Positions 1 to 9,108 of a DNA stretch of 64,000 bases are shown here, in pieces (positions within the stretch are counted from its first letter, which is position 1; each line of letters starts with the position of its first letter). The translations under genes were made by a program, and so were the position numbers. Origin of the DNA: Candidatus Dadabacteria bacterium UBA1144 (GTDB lineage Bacteria; Desulfobacterota_D; UBA1144); contig DCAB01000012.1 of the NCBI GenBank assembly GCA_002311855.1, positions 317,759 to 381,758 on the forward strand, given 5' to 3'. The notes below the pieces were generated by a model. That model was not told the DNA's origin. It made no database searches and saw only the letters and a list, made by a program, of their open reading frames with translations.

Positions 1-191
1 ATTTTTGGATTGTAGGTATCGCTTCAAGTTTCTATGCATTTATTGCTATCCTAATGGGGGTATGTTTTCTTTGGTTGGTATTTGTTTCTTTTAAAAATAG
101 GAACCATTATAAAAATGTTTTCCTTTTTTCAATTCTCTATATGTTGATAATTAATCTTTCTCTATCACTTGATATTATTTTTAATGCATAA
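1..191 (+). CDS. ctaB: Protoheme IX farnesyltransferase, C-terminal end (partial)
   Basis: The frame beginning at base 3 is open from the window edge to a TAA at 189-191 and gives about 62 residues. They form two hydrophobic helices joined by a short basic loop. The final segment, KNVFLFSILYMLIINLSLSL followed by a D, matches the usual end of CtaB/CyoE (FxFSxxYL followed by a hydrophobic helix and Asp). This UbiA-family membrane enzyme converts haem B to haem O for terminal oxidases. Only the last helices are present, so the call rests on the tail motif. The catalytic Asp-rich loops lie outside the window. Confidence 0.7.
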   Translation, partial: FWIVGIASSFYAFIAILMGVCFLWLVFVSFKNRNHYKNVFLFSILYMLIINLSLSLDIIFNA

Positions 192-228
192 TTTTTTTAA
201 TTATCAAAGATAGGTATTGAATTTATTG

Positions 229-234
229 TATAAT
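229..234 (+). promoter_or_regulatory. -10 element of hisD, leaderless type
   Basis: A perfect TATAAT ends 7 nt before the hisD ATG at 242, and no Shine-Dalgarno sequence lies between. A start site 7 nt after the hexamer would fall on the ATG itself. No clear -35 element is visible. Confidence 0.6.
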
Positions 235-241
235 CCCTATA

Positions 242-1540
242 ATGAAAATCATCAGATTAACTCCTAGTAGTATCGTTAAGGAAGTAGAAAATCTTAGAAA
301 AAATCAAAAGAAATCGATAAAAAATCTTGAACATCAAGTTGACAGAATTATTCGTGAAGTTGTTACTAAGGGCGATACCGCTTTAGTATCATTAACAAAA
401 AGATTTGATAATATCAGAATAAGACCCAGAGATTTTCCTGTTAAGAAAAGCACAATCAATTCTTCTGAGAAATTGGTTTCCAAAGAAGTCAGATCAGCAA
501 TACGAACCTCGTATAAAAGAGTTGTAGATTATCAAAAAAGGAAATTGCCAAAATCCCATAAATACAAAGATAAATTAGGGAATACATTAGGGTGGACAAT
601 TAATCCTATTGAAAAAGTTGGCATATATGTCCCAGGAGGTACAGCGGCCTATCCTTCAAGTTTAATAATGACGGCGGCTCTAGCGAAAGTAGCCAAATCA
701 AAAGAAATTTATGTGGTTACGCCTCCATCAGAAAAAGGTTTGAATGCTGCAATTTTATATGTGGCAAAAATTGCTGGTATAAAAAAAATTTTTCAGATTG
801 GTGGCGCTCAAGCTATTGCGGCACTTGCTTACGGGACGGAAACAGTTCCCAAAGTCGATAAGATAGTTGGTCCTGGAAATATATTTGTAGCTATAGCCAA
901 AAAAAAGGTTTTTGGGGAAGTCGATATAGATATGATTGCTGGACCTACTGAGATTCTAATAATTGCGGATAAATTTTCAAATCCACGATATATTGCTGCT
1001 GATTTAATTGCTCAAGCTGAACATGATATCAATGCCTCCGCAATTCTTGTAACGGATTCAAATAAAATTGCCAAAGAAACCCTTAGAGAATTAAAAATCC
1101 AGTCAAATTTATTGCCAAGAAAAAAAATAATTAAAGAATCGATTAAAAGAAATGGAAAAATTTATGTTTTATCTAATCTTGATAATTCTGTCAGATTGTC
1201 TAACGAATTGGCTCCAGAGCATCTTCAAGTTCTTGTCAGGAATCCCAACAGATTAATAAATAAAATTAGAAATGCCGGATCAATTTTTGTAGGAGAACTA
1301 TCTGCTGAAGCCTTTGGAGACTATGTCGCTGGCCCAAGCCACGTTTTACCCACTTCAGGAAATGCCAGGTTTTCATCGCCATTAAGTGTCTTGGATTTTT
1401 TAAAATATTCAAGTTATACAAAAATTTCATTGAATGGCTCGAAAAAACTTGGAAAGTCAGTTATAGCTCTCGCCGAAGAAGAGGGACTACATGGCCACGC
1501 AAATTCGATTTCAATCAGATTAAAGAAAGGAGATTCCTAA
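242..1540 (+). CDS. hisD: Histidinol dehydrogenase
   Basis: It catalyses the last two steps of histidine synthesis, the NAD-dependent oxidation of L-histidinol to L-histidine. The length of 432 aa matches the family (about 430). Visible landmarks are the AGPTEI stretch near residue 238, the zinc-site AQAEHD near 257, the catalytic ELAPEH near 321-327 and GPSHVLPT near 364. The ATG follows a TATAAT by 7 nt and has no Shine-Dalgarno, so translation is probably leaderless. hisC follows with no gap. This his pair is split from the other his genes, which are not in the window. Confidence 0.96.
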   Translation: MKIIRLTPSSIVKEVENLRKNQKKSIKNLEHQVDRIIREVVTKGDTALVSLTKRFDNIRIRPRDFPVKKSTINSSEKLVSKEVRSAIRTSYKRVVDYQKRKLPKSHKYKDKLGNTLGWTINPIEKVGIYVPGGTAAYPSSLIMTAALAKVAKSKEIYVVTPPSEKGLNAAILYVAKIAGIKKIFQIGGAQAIAALAYGTETVPKVDKIVGPGNIFVAIAKKKVFGEVDIDMIAGPTEILIIADKFSNPRYIAADLIAQAEHDINASAILVTDSNKIAKETLRELKIQSNLLPRKKIIKESIKRNGKIYVLSNLDNSVRLSNELAPEHLQVLVRNPNRLINKIRNAGSIFVGELSAEAFGDYVAGPSHVLPTSGNARFSSPLSVLDFLKYSSYTKISLNGSKKLGKSVIALAEEEGLHGHANSISIRLKKGDS

Positions 1541-2632
1541 TTGAGATATAAGCTCAGAATAAAAAAGTCTCTCAAAAATTTTGATTCTTATGTCCCAGAT
1601 GAGATTGATTACTTGTTTAGACTCAATGCTAACGAGTCTCCTTTTAACGAAACAGAAAAAATACTAACAAATTTCTTTGAGAAAAAGAATCAGAAATATT
1701 TAAAAGCAAACTCTATCAATAGATATCCTGACCCGATTCAGAAAGATCTTAGAAAAAAAGTTAGTAGTTTTCATCAAGTTAATTCGAACCAAATCGTATT
1801 TGGAAATGGTTCGGATGAATTAATTTTATATTTACTGCTTACATTAACTGGTAAGAGCTCTAAAGTGATGTATTTAGAACCAAGTTTCTCTATGTATAAA
1901 ATTCTTACAGCTGCAACTGGACTCAAAGGTATCGAAGTGGAACTTGATAGTAATTTTCAAATAAATATAACGAACATGATTTTAAAGATTAAAAAAGAGG
2001 ACCCTGATTTGATATTTATACCAACTCCTAATAATCCAACTGGGAACTCTTTTGACACCGATGATGTGAAAACAATAATTGAAACGGCAAAAGGTGTGGT
2101 TGTAATTGATGAAGCGTACGCGGATTACTCCAGCTATTCTTATTTGCCGTTGATAAAAAAAAATAAGAATCTTTTAATAATGAGAACAATGTCCAAGATT
2201 GGATTTGCCTCTCTAAGATTGGGATACATAATAGGGGACAAAAGAATTATTAACGAAATTAATAAAATACGATTGCCTTACAACATATCTACGCTATCAC
2301 AGATAATAGCCACCGATTATTTTATCAATTACAAATCAATGCAAAAAAATATTCAAATTATTAAGAAAGAAAGATTAAAATTAACAAATTTCCTTGGCAA
2401 ATTTTCTCAAATTAAAACATTTAAATCTGACTCAAATTTCATATTATTTAAAATGAAAAAATCGAGGTCTCTAGACAATTTTCTAAGAAAGAAAAATATC
2501 ATTATTAGAAATTTTAGTTCTAATAAAAGACTGCAGAACTGTATTAGGCTAACTGTGGGATTGCCAAGCGAAAATAAGAAATTAATATCAGCTGTTTCTG
2601 AATTTATGAAGAAATATAATAAAAAAAATTAA
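1541..2632 (+). CDS. hisC: Histidinol-phosphate aminotransferase
   Basis: This fold-type I PLP aminotransferase of histidine synthesis converts imidazole-acetol phosphate to histidinol phosphate with glutamate. It has the family landmarks: RLNANESPF at the N-terminus, TPNNPTGN near 165, VIDEAYADY near 189 and the PLP lysine in MSKIGFASLRLGY near 218. The start is TTG at 1541, directly after the hisD stop. AAAGGAG at 1526-1532 lies 8 nt upstream and supports this start. The 3' end overlaps the convergent lnt gene by 45 nt. At 363 aa the length is normal. Confidence 0.94.
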   Translation: MRYKLRIKKSLKNFDSYVPDEIDYLFRLNANESPFNETEKILTNFFEKKNQKYLKANSINRYPDPIQKDLRKKVSSFHQVNSNQIVFGNGSDELILYLLLTLTGKSSKVMYLEPSFSMYKILTAATGLKGIEVELDSNFQINITNMILKIKKEDPDLIFIPTPNNPTGNSFDTDDVKTIIETAKGVVVIDEAYADYSSYSYLPLIKKNKNLLIMRTMSKIGFASLRLGYIIGDKRIINEINKIRLPYNISTLSQIIATDYFINYKSMQKNIQIIKKERLKLTNFLGKFSQIKTFKSDSNFILFKMKKSRSLDNFLRKKNIIIRNFSSNKRLQNCIRLTVGLPSENKKLISAVSEFMKKYNKKN

Positions 2633-4039
2633 AAAAATTAGGTGATAAAGATAGTTTACCGGTTTGTAATACCTTGTATAGAAACTTTTCGTTTTCAATA
2701 ATGCAACTTTTTCATTTAAAAGACCCTTCTCGTTAGGCCCTATCTGATTCATTACGGTGCCAGCGGGATTGATAATAGCACTAATTCCATTGTTTGCTGA
2801 TCTTATTAAATATTTCCTATTCTCTATAGCTCTAGGAATCGAAAGCATTAGATGTTGATAAGAAGCTAGCGAGTCCCCATACCACCGATCATTTGTAATA
2901 TTGATTAAAATTCCAGCTCCATCTTCTGATAATTTGATAGAATTCATCTCGAATAAATCTTCATAGCATATTATCACTCCAATCTCGCCTTTTTGGTTGA
3001 GCGTAAGAGGTCTAATTTCACCTCGTTTTAAAGTTACAAAGGAATCATAAATAGGAATTATTTTTGAAATTACAGAATTAAATGGGTAGTACTCGCCAAA
3101 TATCATAAGTTTATTCTTGAAAGACTTGTCTATTATATTGACTTTCTGATCAATTAAGACTGCGGCATTATGATACCCCTCATTGGTTTGATAAATTGTT
3201 CCAAAAAGAATGAATTTACTTCTTGGCTCAAATTTTTTTAAAAAGTTCTCTTTAAAAATTGAGACATCTCTTTTGTCTATTATTTTTAATCTATCAAGCG
3301 AAGCTTCGGGCCAAATCGTTAGGTATGTATTTTTGTTAATCGCATTATTTATGTCGATTAGATTATTTAAATTTAGGTTAGGTTGGACCACAGCGACTGA
3401 GATTATGTTAGAATCAGTATCTATTTTTGAATGATTATGAACCATAGATTTTCCTGAAAAAAATATAACAAAAAATATAGATAAAACAATGCTAAAAAAC
3501 CTGATGTTTTTTTTAAAAATTAGTTCATATATTGCTATATTAATTACTAGAACAAAAATAGTTAATATATTCACCCCCGCATAAGAAATTAATTGTGACA
3601 ATTCTTTAAATAATATTTGTGTATTCCCCAACTTATATGGGAACACTCTGGGAAAAAGATTCTCTAGGAAAATATAAAAGAAAATAAACAAACCATACTT
3701 GTAAACTTTGCTATTGTTTTTGCTAATTACCCACCCCAATACAGAAAAAACAATTACATAAAAGATGGACTCATAAAATGAGTAACTAAAATGAACCAAG
3801 AACGAAGACAGAAAACTGGCACCGGTTAGATTGTTAATGGTCCAAGTTATCCAATAGAGTCCAAAAAAAGTTGAAAGAATTCCAAACAAAATGCCAATTT
3901 TTATTGGGGATCCGTTCTTGTTTTCTATAAGATACAGTATTCCTATGAAGCAAAACCATGAGAGGAAAAAAAAATTGAAATTTAGAAAAGGAATTACAAA
4001 TAATAATGATGAAAGAATAATAAGTATATACTTATTCAT
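2588..4039 (-). CDS. lnt: Apolipoprotein N-acyltransferase
   Basis: This inner-membrane enzyme adds the third acyl chain to the N-terminal cysteine of lipoproteins, a hallmark of diderm bacteria. The N-terminal half holds six or so hydrophobic helices. The C-terminal half is a nitrilase domain with the triad visible as WPEASL (Glu), a conserved GEYYPF loop and CYEDLF (nucleophile Cys). An in-frame ATG lies 7 codons upstream at 4060. I prefer the ATG at 4039 (MNKYILIILSS) because a TATAAT at 4046-4051 ends 6 nt before it, like other leaderless genes here. That gives 483 aa. Confidence 0.92.
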   Translation of the reverse strand: MNKYILIILSSLLFVIPFLNFNFFFLSWFCFIGILYLIENKNGSPIKIGILFGILSTFFGLYWITWTINNLTGASFLSSFLVHFSYSFYESIFYVIVFSVLGWVISKNNSKVYKYGLFIFFYIFLENLFPRVFPYKLGNTQILFKELSQLISYAGVNILTIFVLVINIAIYELIFKKNIRFFSIVLSIFFVIFFSGKSMVHNHSKIDTDSNIISVAVVQPNLNLNNLIDINNAINKNTYLTIWPEASLDRLKIIDKRDVSIFKENFLKKFEPRSKFILFGTIYQTNEGYHNAAVLIDQKVNIIDKSFKNKLMIFGEYYPFNSVISKIIPIYDSFVTLKRGEIRPLTLNQKGEIGVIICYEDLFEMNSIKLSEDGAGILINITNDRWYGDSLASYQHLMLSIPRAIENRKYLIRSANNGISAIINPAGTVMNQIGPNEKGLLNEKVALLKTKSFYTRYYKPVNYLYHLIFLIFFIIFLHKFRNS

Positions 4040-4045
4040 AATTAG

Positions 4046-4074
4046 ATTATATTCGCCCATCGATACAACGTAAA
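4046..4074 (-). promoter_or_regulatory. Promoter of lnt (leaderless type)
   Basis: Read on the minus strand, TTTACG (4069-4074) is followed after 17 nt by TATAAT (4046-4051). The lnt ATG at 4039 begins 6 nt further on. This -10 overlaps codons of the longer reading frame, which argues for the shorter start. Confidence 0.55.
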
Positions 4075-4107
4075 TTTTTTTCTTCTTTATTCAGGTAAAT
4101 TGTATAT

Positions 4108-4704
4108 ATGCTTTATACACCCGTACTAGTTCTTAATAAGTTCTTTTTTCCAATTGATACAACTAATGTAAAGCGAGCTTTCTTAATGTTATACGGAGGT
4201 GCTGCGAAAGCTGTTGATATTAATTATGAAACATTTGATTTTGATTCTTGGAGTCAAATCACAAGTATAAAAAACCAAGATTGCATAAGGACAGTATCTA
4301 AAGTTATAAAAATTCCTAGAGTTATAATGGTTGTTCGGTACGATAAAGTTCCATCTAAAGAAGTGAAATTCAACAGATATAATATTTTTAAAAGAGATAA
4401 GTCCCAATGTCAATATTGTGGTTTGTCGTTTCCAAAAAATGAATTAACAATCGACCATATTACTCCTAAGTCGTTAGGTGGTAAAACTATTTGGAGCAAT
4501 GTTGTTTGTTGCTGTACTCGATGCAATAGAAAAAAAGGAAGTAAAAATTTGGGCTTTTCAAGCATGAAATTAATTAATAAGCCAACAAAACCTACTTGGA
4601 AGCTGTTCTCAAATTTATATATAAAAACCATCAAGTTTAAGGAATGGAAGCCTTTTCTAAGTTTTGTTGAAGCATCTTACTGGAATGTGGAACTCGAAGA
4701 ATAA
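4108..4704 (+). CDS. HNH endonuclease family protein
   Basis: A 198-aa protein. Residues 1-90 form the N-terminal domain typical of bacterial HNH_5 proteins (VLVLNKFFFPIDTT, then a RAFLMLYGGAA block). Residues 101-145 form a treble-clef HNH domain with CQYCG, the TIDHITP catalytic block, SLGG, W-SNVV and a second zinc pair in CTRCNRKKG. The family is widespread and mostly uncharacterised in vivo. It lies between lnt and rplU and is divergent from lnt. A TAAATT at 4096-4101 ends 6 nt before the ATG and may be its -10 element. No adjacent methylase suggests restriction. Confidence 0.85.
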   Translation: MLYTPVLVLNKFFFPIDTTNVKRAFLMLYGGAAKAVDINYETFDFDSWSQITSIKNQDCIRTVSKVIKIPRVIMVVRYDKVPSKEVKFNRYNIFKRDKSQCQYCGLSFPKNELTIDHITPKSLGGKTIWSNVVCCCTRCNRKKGSKNLGFSSMKLINKPTKPTWKLFSNLYIKTIKFKEWKPFLSFVEASYWNVELEE

Positions 4705-4715
4705 AACTTAAAATA

Positions 4716-4745
4716 TTGACAAAGACTAATAATTCGTAAGAATAT
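4716..4745 (+). promoter_or_regulatory. Promoter of rplU-rpmA
   Basis: A perfect -35 TTGACA (4716-4721) is followed by an AT-rich -10 region. GAATAT at 4740-4745 gives an 18-nt spacer and TAAGAA at 4737-4742 gives 15. A strong GGAGGG Shine-Dalgarno sits at 4754-4759. Confidence 0.6.
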
Positions 4746-4763
4746 ACCTTTTTGGAGGGTACT

Positions 4764-5087
4764 ATGGAAGCTGTGGTTCGAACTGGTGGAAAGCAATATT
4801 TGATTAAAGAGGGAGATAGAATTCTTATTGAAAAAACTGGTTCTGATGTTGGTACCGAGATTAGGTTTGATGATATATTGATGATTTCTGATAATAAAAA
4901 GATTCTTTCTGATCCATCAGAGCTAAAATCATTCAAAGTGTCGGCTAAAGTTTTATCAAACGACAAAGGGAAAAAATTGAAAGTCTTCAAATTTCGAAGA
5001 AGACAAAACTCTAAAACATTGAATGGTCATAGACAATCTTATCAAACCGTTGAGATTACATCTATAAGCAAAGGAAAGAAAAAATAA
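4764..5087 (+). CDS. rplU: 50S ribosomal protein bL21
   Basis: A ribosomal protein of the large subunit that binds 23S rRNA. The start [14 protein letters not shown] and the basic C-terminal [18 protein letters not shown] are diagnostic. The ATG at 4764 is chosen over a TTG at 4752 because GGAGGG at 4754-4759 is correctly spaced, giving 107 aa. It is one of the few genes here with a classical leader and Shine-Dalgarno. rpmA follows with a one-base TAATG overlap, as in most bacteria. Confidence 0.97.
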   Translation: MEAVVRTGGKQYLIKEGDRILIEKTGSDVGTEIRFDDILMISDNKKILSDPSELKSFKVSAKVLSNDKGKKLKVFKFRRRQNSKTLNGHRQSYQTVEITSISKGKKK

Positions 5088-5347
5088 TGTCAACAACTAA
5101 AAGTGGTGGTAGTAGTAAAAACGGAAGAGATAGCGCTGGTAGAAGGTTGGGCGTCAAACTTTTTGGTGGCCAATCAGTTAATACTGGTGGGATAATCGTA
5201 AGACAAAGAGGAACTAGATTCTTCCCTGGGAAAAATGTAGGTATCGGCAGGGACCACACTCTGTTTGCTTTAAAAAATGGCTTGGTGAGATTTGAAAAGA
5301 AAGGTAAGGCAAAAGTCTTTGTCAATGTAGAATCTCATAGCTCTTGA
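5087..5347 (+). CDS. rpmA: 50S ribosomal protein bL27
   Basis: This 86-aa large-subunit protein contacts the peptidyl-transferase centre. It shows [28 protein letters not shown] and [20 protein letters not shown], all conserved. Its N-terminus is not of the Firmicutes type that needs proteolytic trimming. It is translationally coupled to rplU through TAATG. The usual third partner, obg, is absent downstream, where alaS starts after 62 nt. Confidence 0.97.
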   Translation: MSTTKSGGSSKNGRDSAGRRLGVKLFGGQSVNTGGIIVRQRGTRFFPGKNVGIGRDHTLFALKNGLVRFEKKGKAKVFVNVESHSS

Positions 5348-5395
5348 TTTCTTACTATCTAATCTTAAGTAGTTTTATCTAGTCCATATCCACAT

Positions 5396-5401
5396 TATAA
5401 T
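5396..5401 (+). promoter_or_regulatory. -10 element of alaS, leaderless type
   Basis: TATAAT ends 8 nt before the alaS ATG at 5410. There is no Shine-Dalgarno and no good -35. Confidence 0.55.
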
Positions 5402-5409
5402 AATCTAAG

Positions 5410-8037
5410 ATGAAATCAGCCGATATAAGACAAAAATTTCTTAGCTTTTTCGAGCAGTATAGTCATCAATCCATAAAAAGCTCAAGTCTAATTCCCCATA
5501 ATGACCCAACCCTGTTGTTTACCAATGCTGGAATGGTCCAATTCAAAGATGTTTTTTTAGGGAAAGAAGAAAAAAATTATGTTAGAGCCTCCTCTTGCCA
5601 AAAATGTTTGAGGGCGGGTGGCAAACATAATGATCTTGAAAATGTAGGTAGAACACAAAGACACCACACTTTTTTTGAAATGTTAGGAAATTTTTCGTTC
5701 GGAGATTATTTTAAGAATGAGGCAATTAGTTTTGCTTGGAAATTTTTAACTGAGGAATTAAAAATTCCTTCGGAGAAATTATACATAACTATTCATAAAA
5801 ACGATGTAGAAGCTGAACAAATATGGAAAGAAAAGATTAATGTACCTTCAAATAAAATTTTTAAATTAGAAGACAAAGATAATTTGTGGTCGATGGGTGA
5901 CACGGGCCCTTGTGGCCCCTGCTCTGAAATTTTATATGATATTGGCGAGTCTTTTTCCAATTGTGAAAAGCCAGAACAATGTGGAGTCGAATGTGACTGT
6001 GGGCGATATTTGGAGGTTTGGAATTTGGTATTTATGCAATTTGATAAATTAGATAACGGCAAACTCGTCCCTTTGCCCAAGCCTAGTATCGACACTGGAA
6101 TGGGACTGGAGAGATTAGCGTCGATTCTTCAAAACGTCAAAAGTAATTATGATACAGATATTTTTAAATATCTGATGGAATATGTTGCAAATTCTTTATC
6201 AATGCAATACGGAGATAATGAGGAATCGGATATTTCCATAAGAGTTTTAGCTGACCACTCACGGGCCGTTACATTTCTTATCTCAGATGGAGTTATACCA
6301 TCAAGTGAGGGTAGGGGCTATGTTTTAAGAAGAATTTTGCGAAGGGCGGTAAGACATTACAAGAAACTCGGAATCAATGAACCATTTTTATTTAATCTTT
6401 CGCAACTTGTTATCGATGAAATGGAGGATTTCTATCCAGAGTTAAAGAACCAAAATGCTAATATAATTTCAATAATTAAAAACGAAGAAAAAAAATTCCT
6501 TACGACTATCGACAGAGGTCTTGAACAGCTTCAAGAAGCAATGGCTACTGGTAAAAAAACAAAGGTATTATCAGGAAAAGATATTTTTAAGCTTTACGAT
6601 ACATTTGGGTTCCCTGTTGATTTGATTGAAGACATACTAAGAGATACTGATTATTCACTGGATTTAAAAGCCTATGAGGAAGAAATGTTAAAACAAAAAA
6701 ATTCATCCAAAAAAGCATCAAAATTTAAATCATCAATTGCTGATACCGCACATCTAAGTGATATTCTCAGAAAGAATGCTCAAACAATATTTCATGGATA
6801 TAAAGAATTAACTTGTGAATCTAAAATTATTGCAATAATCAAAGATGATGAGATAGTGTCTAATTCTAAAAAAGGTGAAAAAGTTAACTTGATATTTGAA
6901 GAAACCCCTTTTTATGCAGAATCAGGTGGGCAAATAGGTGACAAAGGAATTGCAGAAAATGAATCGTGTTTAATTGATATCCTCGATACTCAAAAATCTG
7001 AAGGCGGACTAGTCGTACACAGCGGTATTGTTAAAGATGGTAATTTGCAAAATGCTGATAAATTCAAATTGTCGGTGGATAAAAGGACAAGAGAAACAAT
7101 ATCTGCCCACCATACTGCTACTCATATACTCCACTCGTGCTTGAGAGATATATTGGGGACACATGTTAGACAGGCAGGATCTTTAGTTGAATCAAATCGA
7201 CTTAGATTTGATTTTAGCCACTTTTCAAACATAGACCAAGAAGCTCTCTTTGAAATTGAAAGTTTATGCAATGAAAGGATTAGGACAAATTTGCCTGTGG
7301 AAATAAGAGGCAATGTGGATTATAAGAAAGCGATTAAAGATGGTGCAACGGCGTTCTTCGAAGAAAAATATGATGATGTCGTCCGAGTTGTTAAAATCGG
7401 GGATTTTAGTATGGAATTGTGTGGAGGAATCCACGTAAAAAATACGGGGGAACTTGGATTTCTTAACATATCATCTGAGAGAGCTATATCATCGGGAATT
7501 AGACGAATTGAGGCACATGCAGTAGATTCAGGATATAGATTTATTAGTAATTTAAAACGGAATCTAATTGATTCGTCTACCCTCCTTAATTCATCTATAG
7601 AGAAAGTGCCTGAAACAATAGCTAGAATTCAAAAAGAAAATAATAAGCTCAAAATTACATTGAATAATATTGAAAAGAAAGATATTCAAAGATTAGCGGA
7701 GGAGATTTTAAATGCGTCCCAAATTGTTAATGATGTAAGATTAGTTTCATATTTGGGTAATAGCATGTCTCCAAATCAATTAAAAGTTCTTTGGGATAAT
7801 TTAAAAGAAAAAAATAAAAAAACCGTTGGTTTGTTAGCATCAAATAATTCTCAAAAATCAGTAATAATTTGCGCAACAAATTTGGACTTTGAAGAATTTG
7901 ATTGTAGAAAAATTATAAATGATATCTCATCTAAATTTAATGGAAAAGGGGGAGGAAAAAAGAATCTCTCTCAGGCAGGTTGTGATAAAATTGACAATCT
8001 TGATTCAAGTCTAGATATTATCAAAAATCTGCTTTGA
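5410..8037 (+). CDS. alaS: Alanyl-tRNA synthetase
   Basis: It charges tRNA-Ala and edits mischarged Ser and Gly. At 875 aa it is full length. The class II catalytic core (residues 1-260) shows TLLFTNAGMVQFKDVFLG and GDTGPCGPCSEI. The editing domain near 565-680 carries HHTATHILH and the CGGIHVKNTGELG zinc motif. A C-terminal coiled coil and DHHA1 domain with GGGKKNLSQAG end the protein. Its 3' end overlaps the convergent rpoH gene by 17 nt. The start is set by a TATAAT 8 nt upstream without a Shine-Dalgarno. Confidence 0.97.
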   Translation: MKSADIRQKFLSFFEQYSHQSIKSSSLIPHNDPTLLFTNAGMVQFKDVFLGKEEKNYVRASSCQKCLRAGGKHNDLENVGRTQRHHTFFEMLGNFSFGDYFKNEAISFAWKFLTEELKIPSEKLYITIHKNDVEAEQIWKEKINVPSNKIFKLEDKDNLWSMGDTGPCGPCSEILYDIGESFSNCEKPEQCGVECDCGRYLEVWNLVFMQFDKLDNGKLVPLPKPSIDTGMGLERLASILQNVKSNYDTDIFKYLMEYVANSLSMQYGDNEESDISIRVLADHSRAVTFLISDGVIPSSEGRGYVLRRILRRAVRHYKKLGINEPFLFNLSQLVIDEMEDFYPELKNQNANIISIIKNEEKKFLTTIDRGLEQLQEAMATGKKTKVLSGKDIFKLYDTFGFPVDLIEDILRDTDYSLDLKAYEEEMLKQKNSSKKASKFKSSIADTAHLSDILRKNAQTIFHGYKELTCESKIIAIIKDDEIVSNSKKGEKVNLIFEETPFYAESGGQIGDKGIAENESCLIDILDTQKSEGGLVVHSGIVKDGNLQNADKFKLSVDKRTRETISAHHTATHILHSCLRDILGTHVRQAGSLVESNRLRFDFSHFSNIDQEALFEIESLCNERIRTNLPVEIRGNVDYKKAIKDGATAFFEEKYDDVVRVVKIGDFSMELCGGIHVKNTGELGFLNISSERAISSGIRRIEAHAVDSGYRFISNLKRNLIDSSTLLNSSIEKVPETIARIQKENNKLKITLNNIEKKDIQRLAEEILNASQIVNDVRLVSYLGNSMSPNQLKVLWDNLKEKNKKTVGLLASNNSQKSVIICATNLDFEEFDCRKIINDISSKFNGKGGGKKNLSQAGCDKIDNLDSSLDIIKNLL

Positions 8038-8920
8038 TACCTCTTTTTACTAGAATTTTTTTTATTTTATTAATGGCTGATTTTTCTATCTGCCTCACTC
8101 TTTCTCGAGAAATTTTAAATTTGGTTCCTATCTCCTCAAGAGTTTGCTGATCTTCTGATAAAAGTCTCTTATCGATAATATATTTTTCTCTTTTATTTAG
8201 GACCTTAAGAGCGTCATCAAGGCCCATTCTTAATTCATTTTTTTGCTCTTCTTGCATAATAATTTCTTCTTGATTCTGTATCCCCGATGGCAAAAATTCA
8301 ATTCTTGTTTGTTTCTCTCCGGTTTTAATTTCATCATCTAGAGAAAAATCTTTTCCACCCATTCTCATATCCATTTCTTTTATTTCTTTGATAGATATTT
8401 TTAAGTCGTGGGATAATTTTGTGTAATACTCATCCTGAGAAATATTGCCTGAATTATAAAGACTCTTGGCGGATCTAATCTTGTAAAATAATTTTCTCTG
8501 TGCTTGAGTAGTTCCTATTTTAACAAGGCTCCAATTTTTCATTATAAAATTTTGAATGTAGGCTCTAATCCACCATACTCCATATGATATCAATCTGTAT
8601 CTTTTTGTTGGATCAAATTTAGTAACAGCTTTCATCAGTCCTAGATTACCTTCCTGTATAATATCCATAAGATTTAATTTGTAATTTTTATATTCCATGG
8701 CAATTTTTACTACAAATCTTAAATTTGCTGTGATGAGTTTTCTTGCGGCCTCAACATTGCCCGATTCTTTATACTCTTGCGCATATTTGTATTCTTCTGC
8801 CCTAGAAAGAAGTTTATAATTGCTTATATCAGTCAAATATTTTTCAAGAGAATTTGCTGGTACAGGTAAATTCTGATTTTGGTTGATAATTTTCGGGGAT
8901 TTTTTATTTTTTTTATCCAT
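8021..8920 (-). CDS. rpoH: RNA polymerase sigma factor, heat-shock type (RpoH-like)
   Basis: A 299-aa sigma-70 family factor lacking region 1.1. Region 2 spans residues about 60-140 (NLRFVVKIAMEYKNY, DIIQEGNLGLMKAV, ISYGVWWIRAYIQNFIMKN). The following WSLVKIGTTQAQRKLFYKIR matches the RpoH box of sigma-32 proteins. Region 4 near 235-290 ends in an HTH with RERVRQIEKSAINKIKK. By family it directs chaperone and protease transcription. It is transcribed singly, and its terminus overlaps alaS. A heat-responsive RNA thermometer is unlikely because the leader seems to be only about 6 nt. Confidence 0.88.
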   Translation of the reverse strand: MDKKNKKSPKIINQNQNLPVPANSLEKYLTDISNYKLLSRAEEYKYAQEYKESGNVEAARKLITANLRFVVKIAMEYKNYKLNLMDIIQEGNLGLMKAVTKFDPTKRYRLISYGVWWIRAYIQNFIMKNWSLVKIGTTQAQRKLFYKIRSAKSLYNSGNISQDEYYTKLSHDLKISIKEIKEMDMRMGGKDFSLDDEIKTGEKQTRIEFLPSGIQNQEEIIMQEEQKNELRMGLDDALKVLNKREKYIIDKRLLSEDQQTLEEIGTKFKISRERVRQIEKSAINKIKKILVKRGIKADF

Positions 8921-8933
8921 TAATGTTGAATTT

Positions 8934-8962
8934 ATTATACTTTTATACTTTTATCTTTCCAA
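8934..8962 (-). promoter_or_regulatory. Promoter of rpoH
   Basis: On the minus strand, TTGGAA (8957-8962), a 17-nt spacer and TATAAT (8934-8939). The ATG at 8920 lies 13 nt after the hexamer, so the leader would be only about 6 nt. Confidence 0.6.
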
Positions 8963-9108
8963 CATGACTTAATTGCTTCAGCATAAAGCTTGCTTGTATC
9001 AAATAGTAGCCTTACATATTTTTTACTTATCTGAGTTACGAATCTATAGGTAATTTGATTAGAAATGAAACTATGCAAATTTACTTTTATCTGTATAATA
9101 AATCTCTC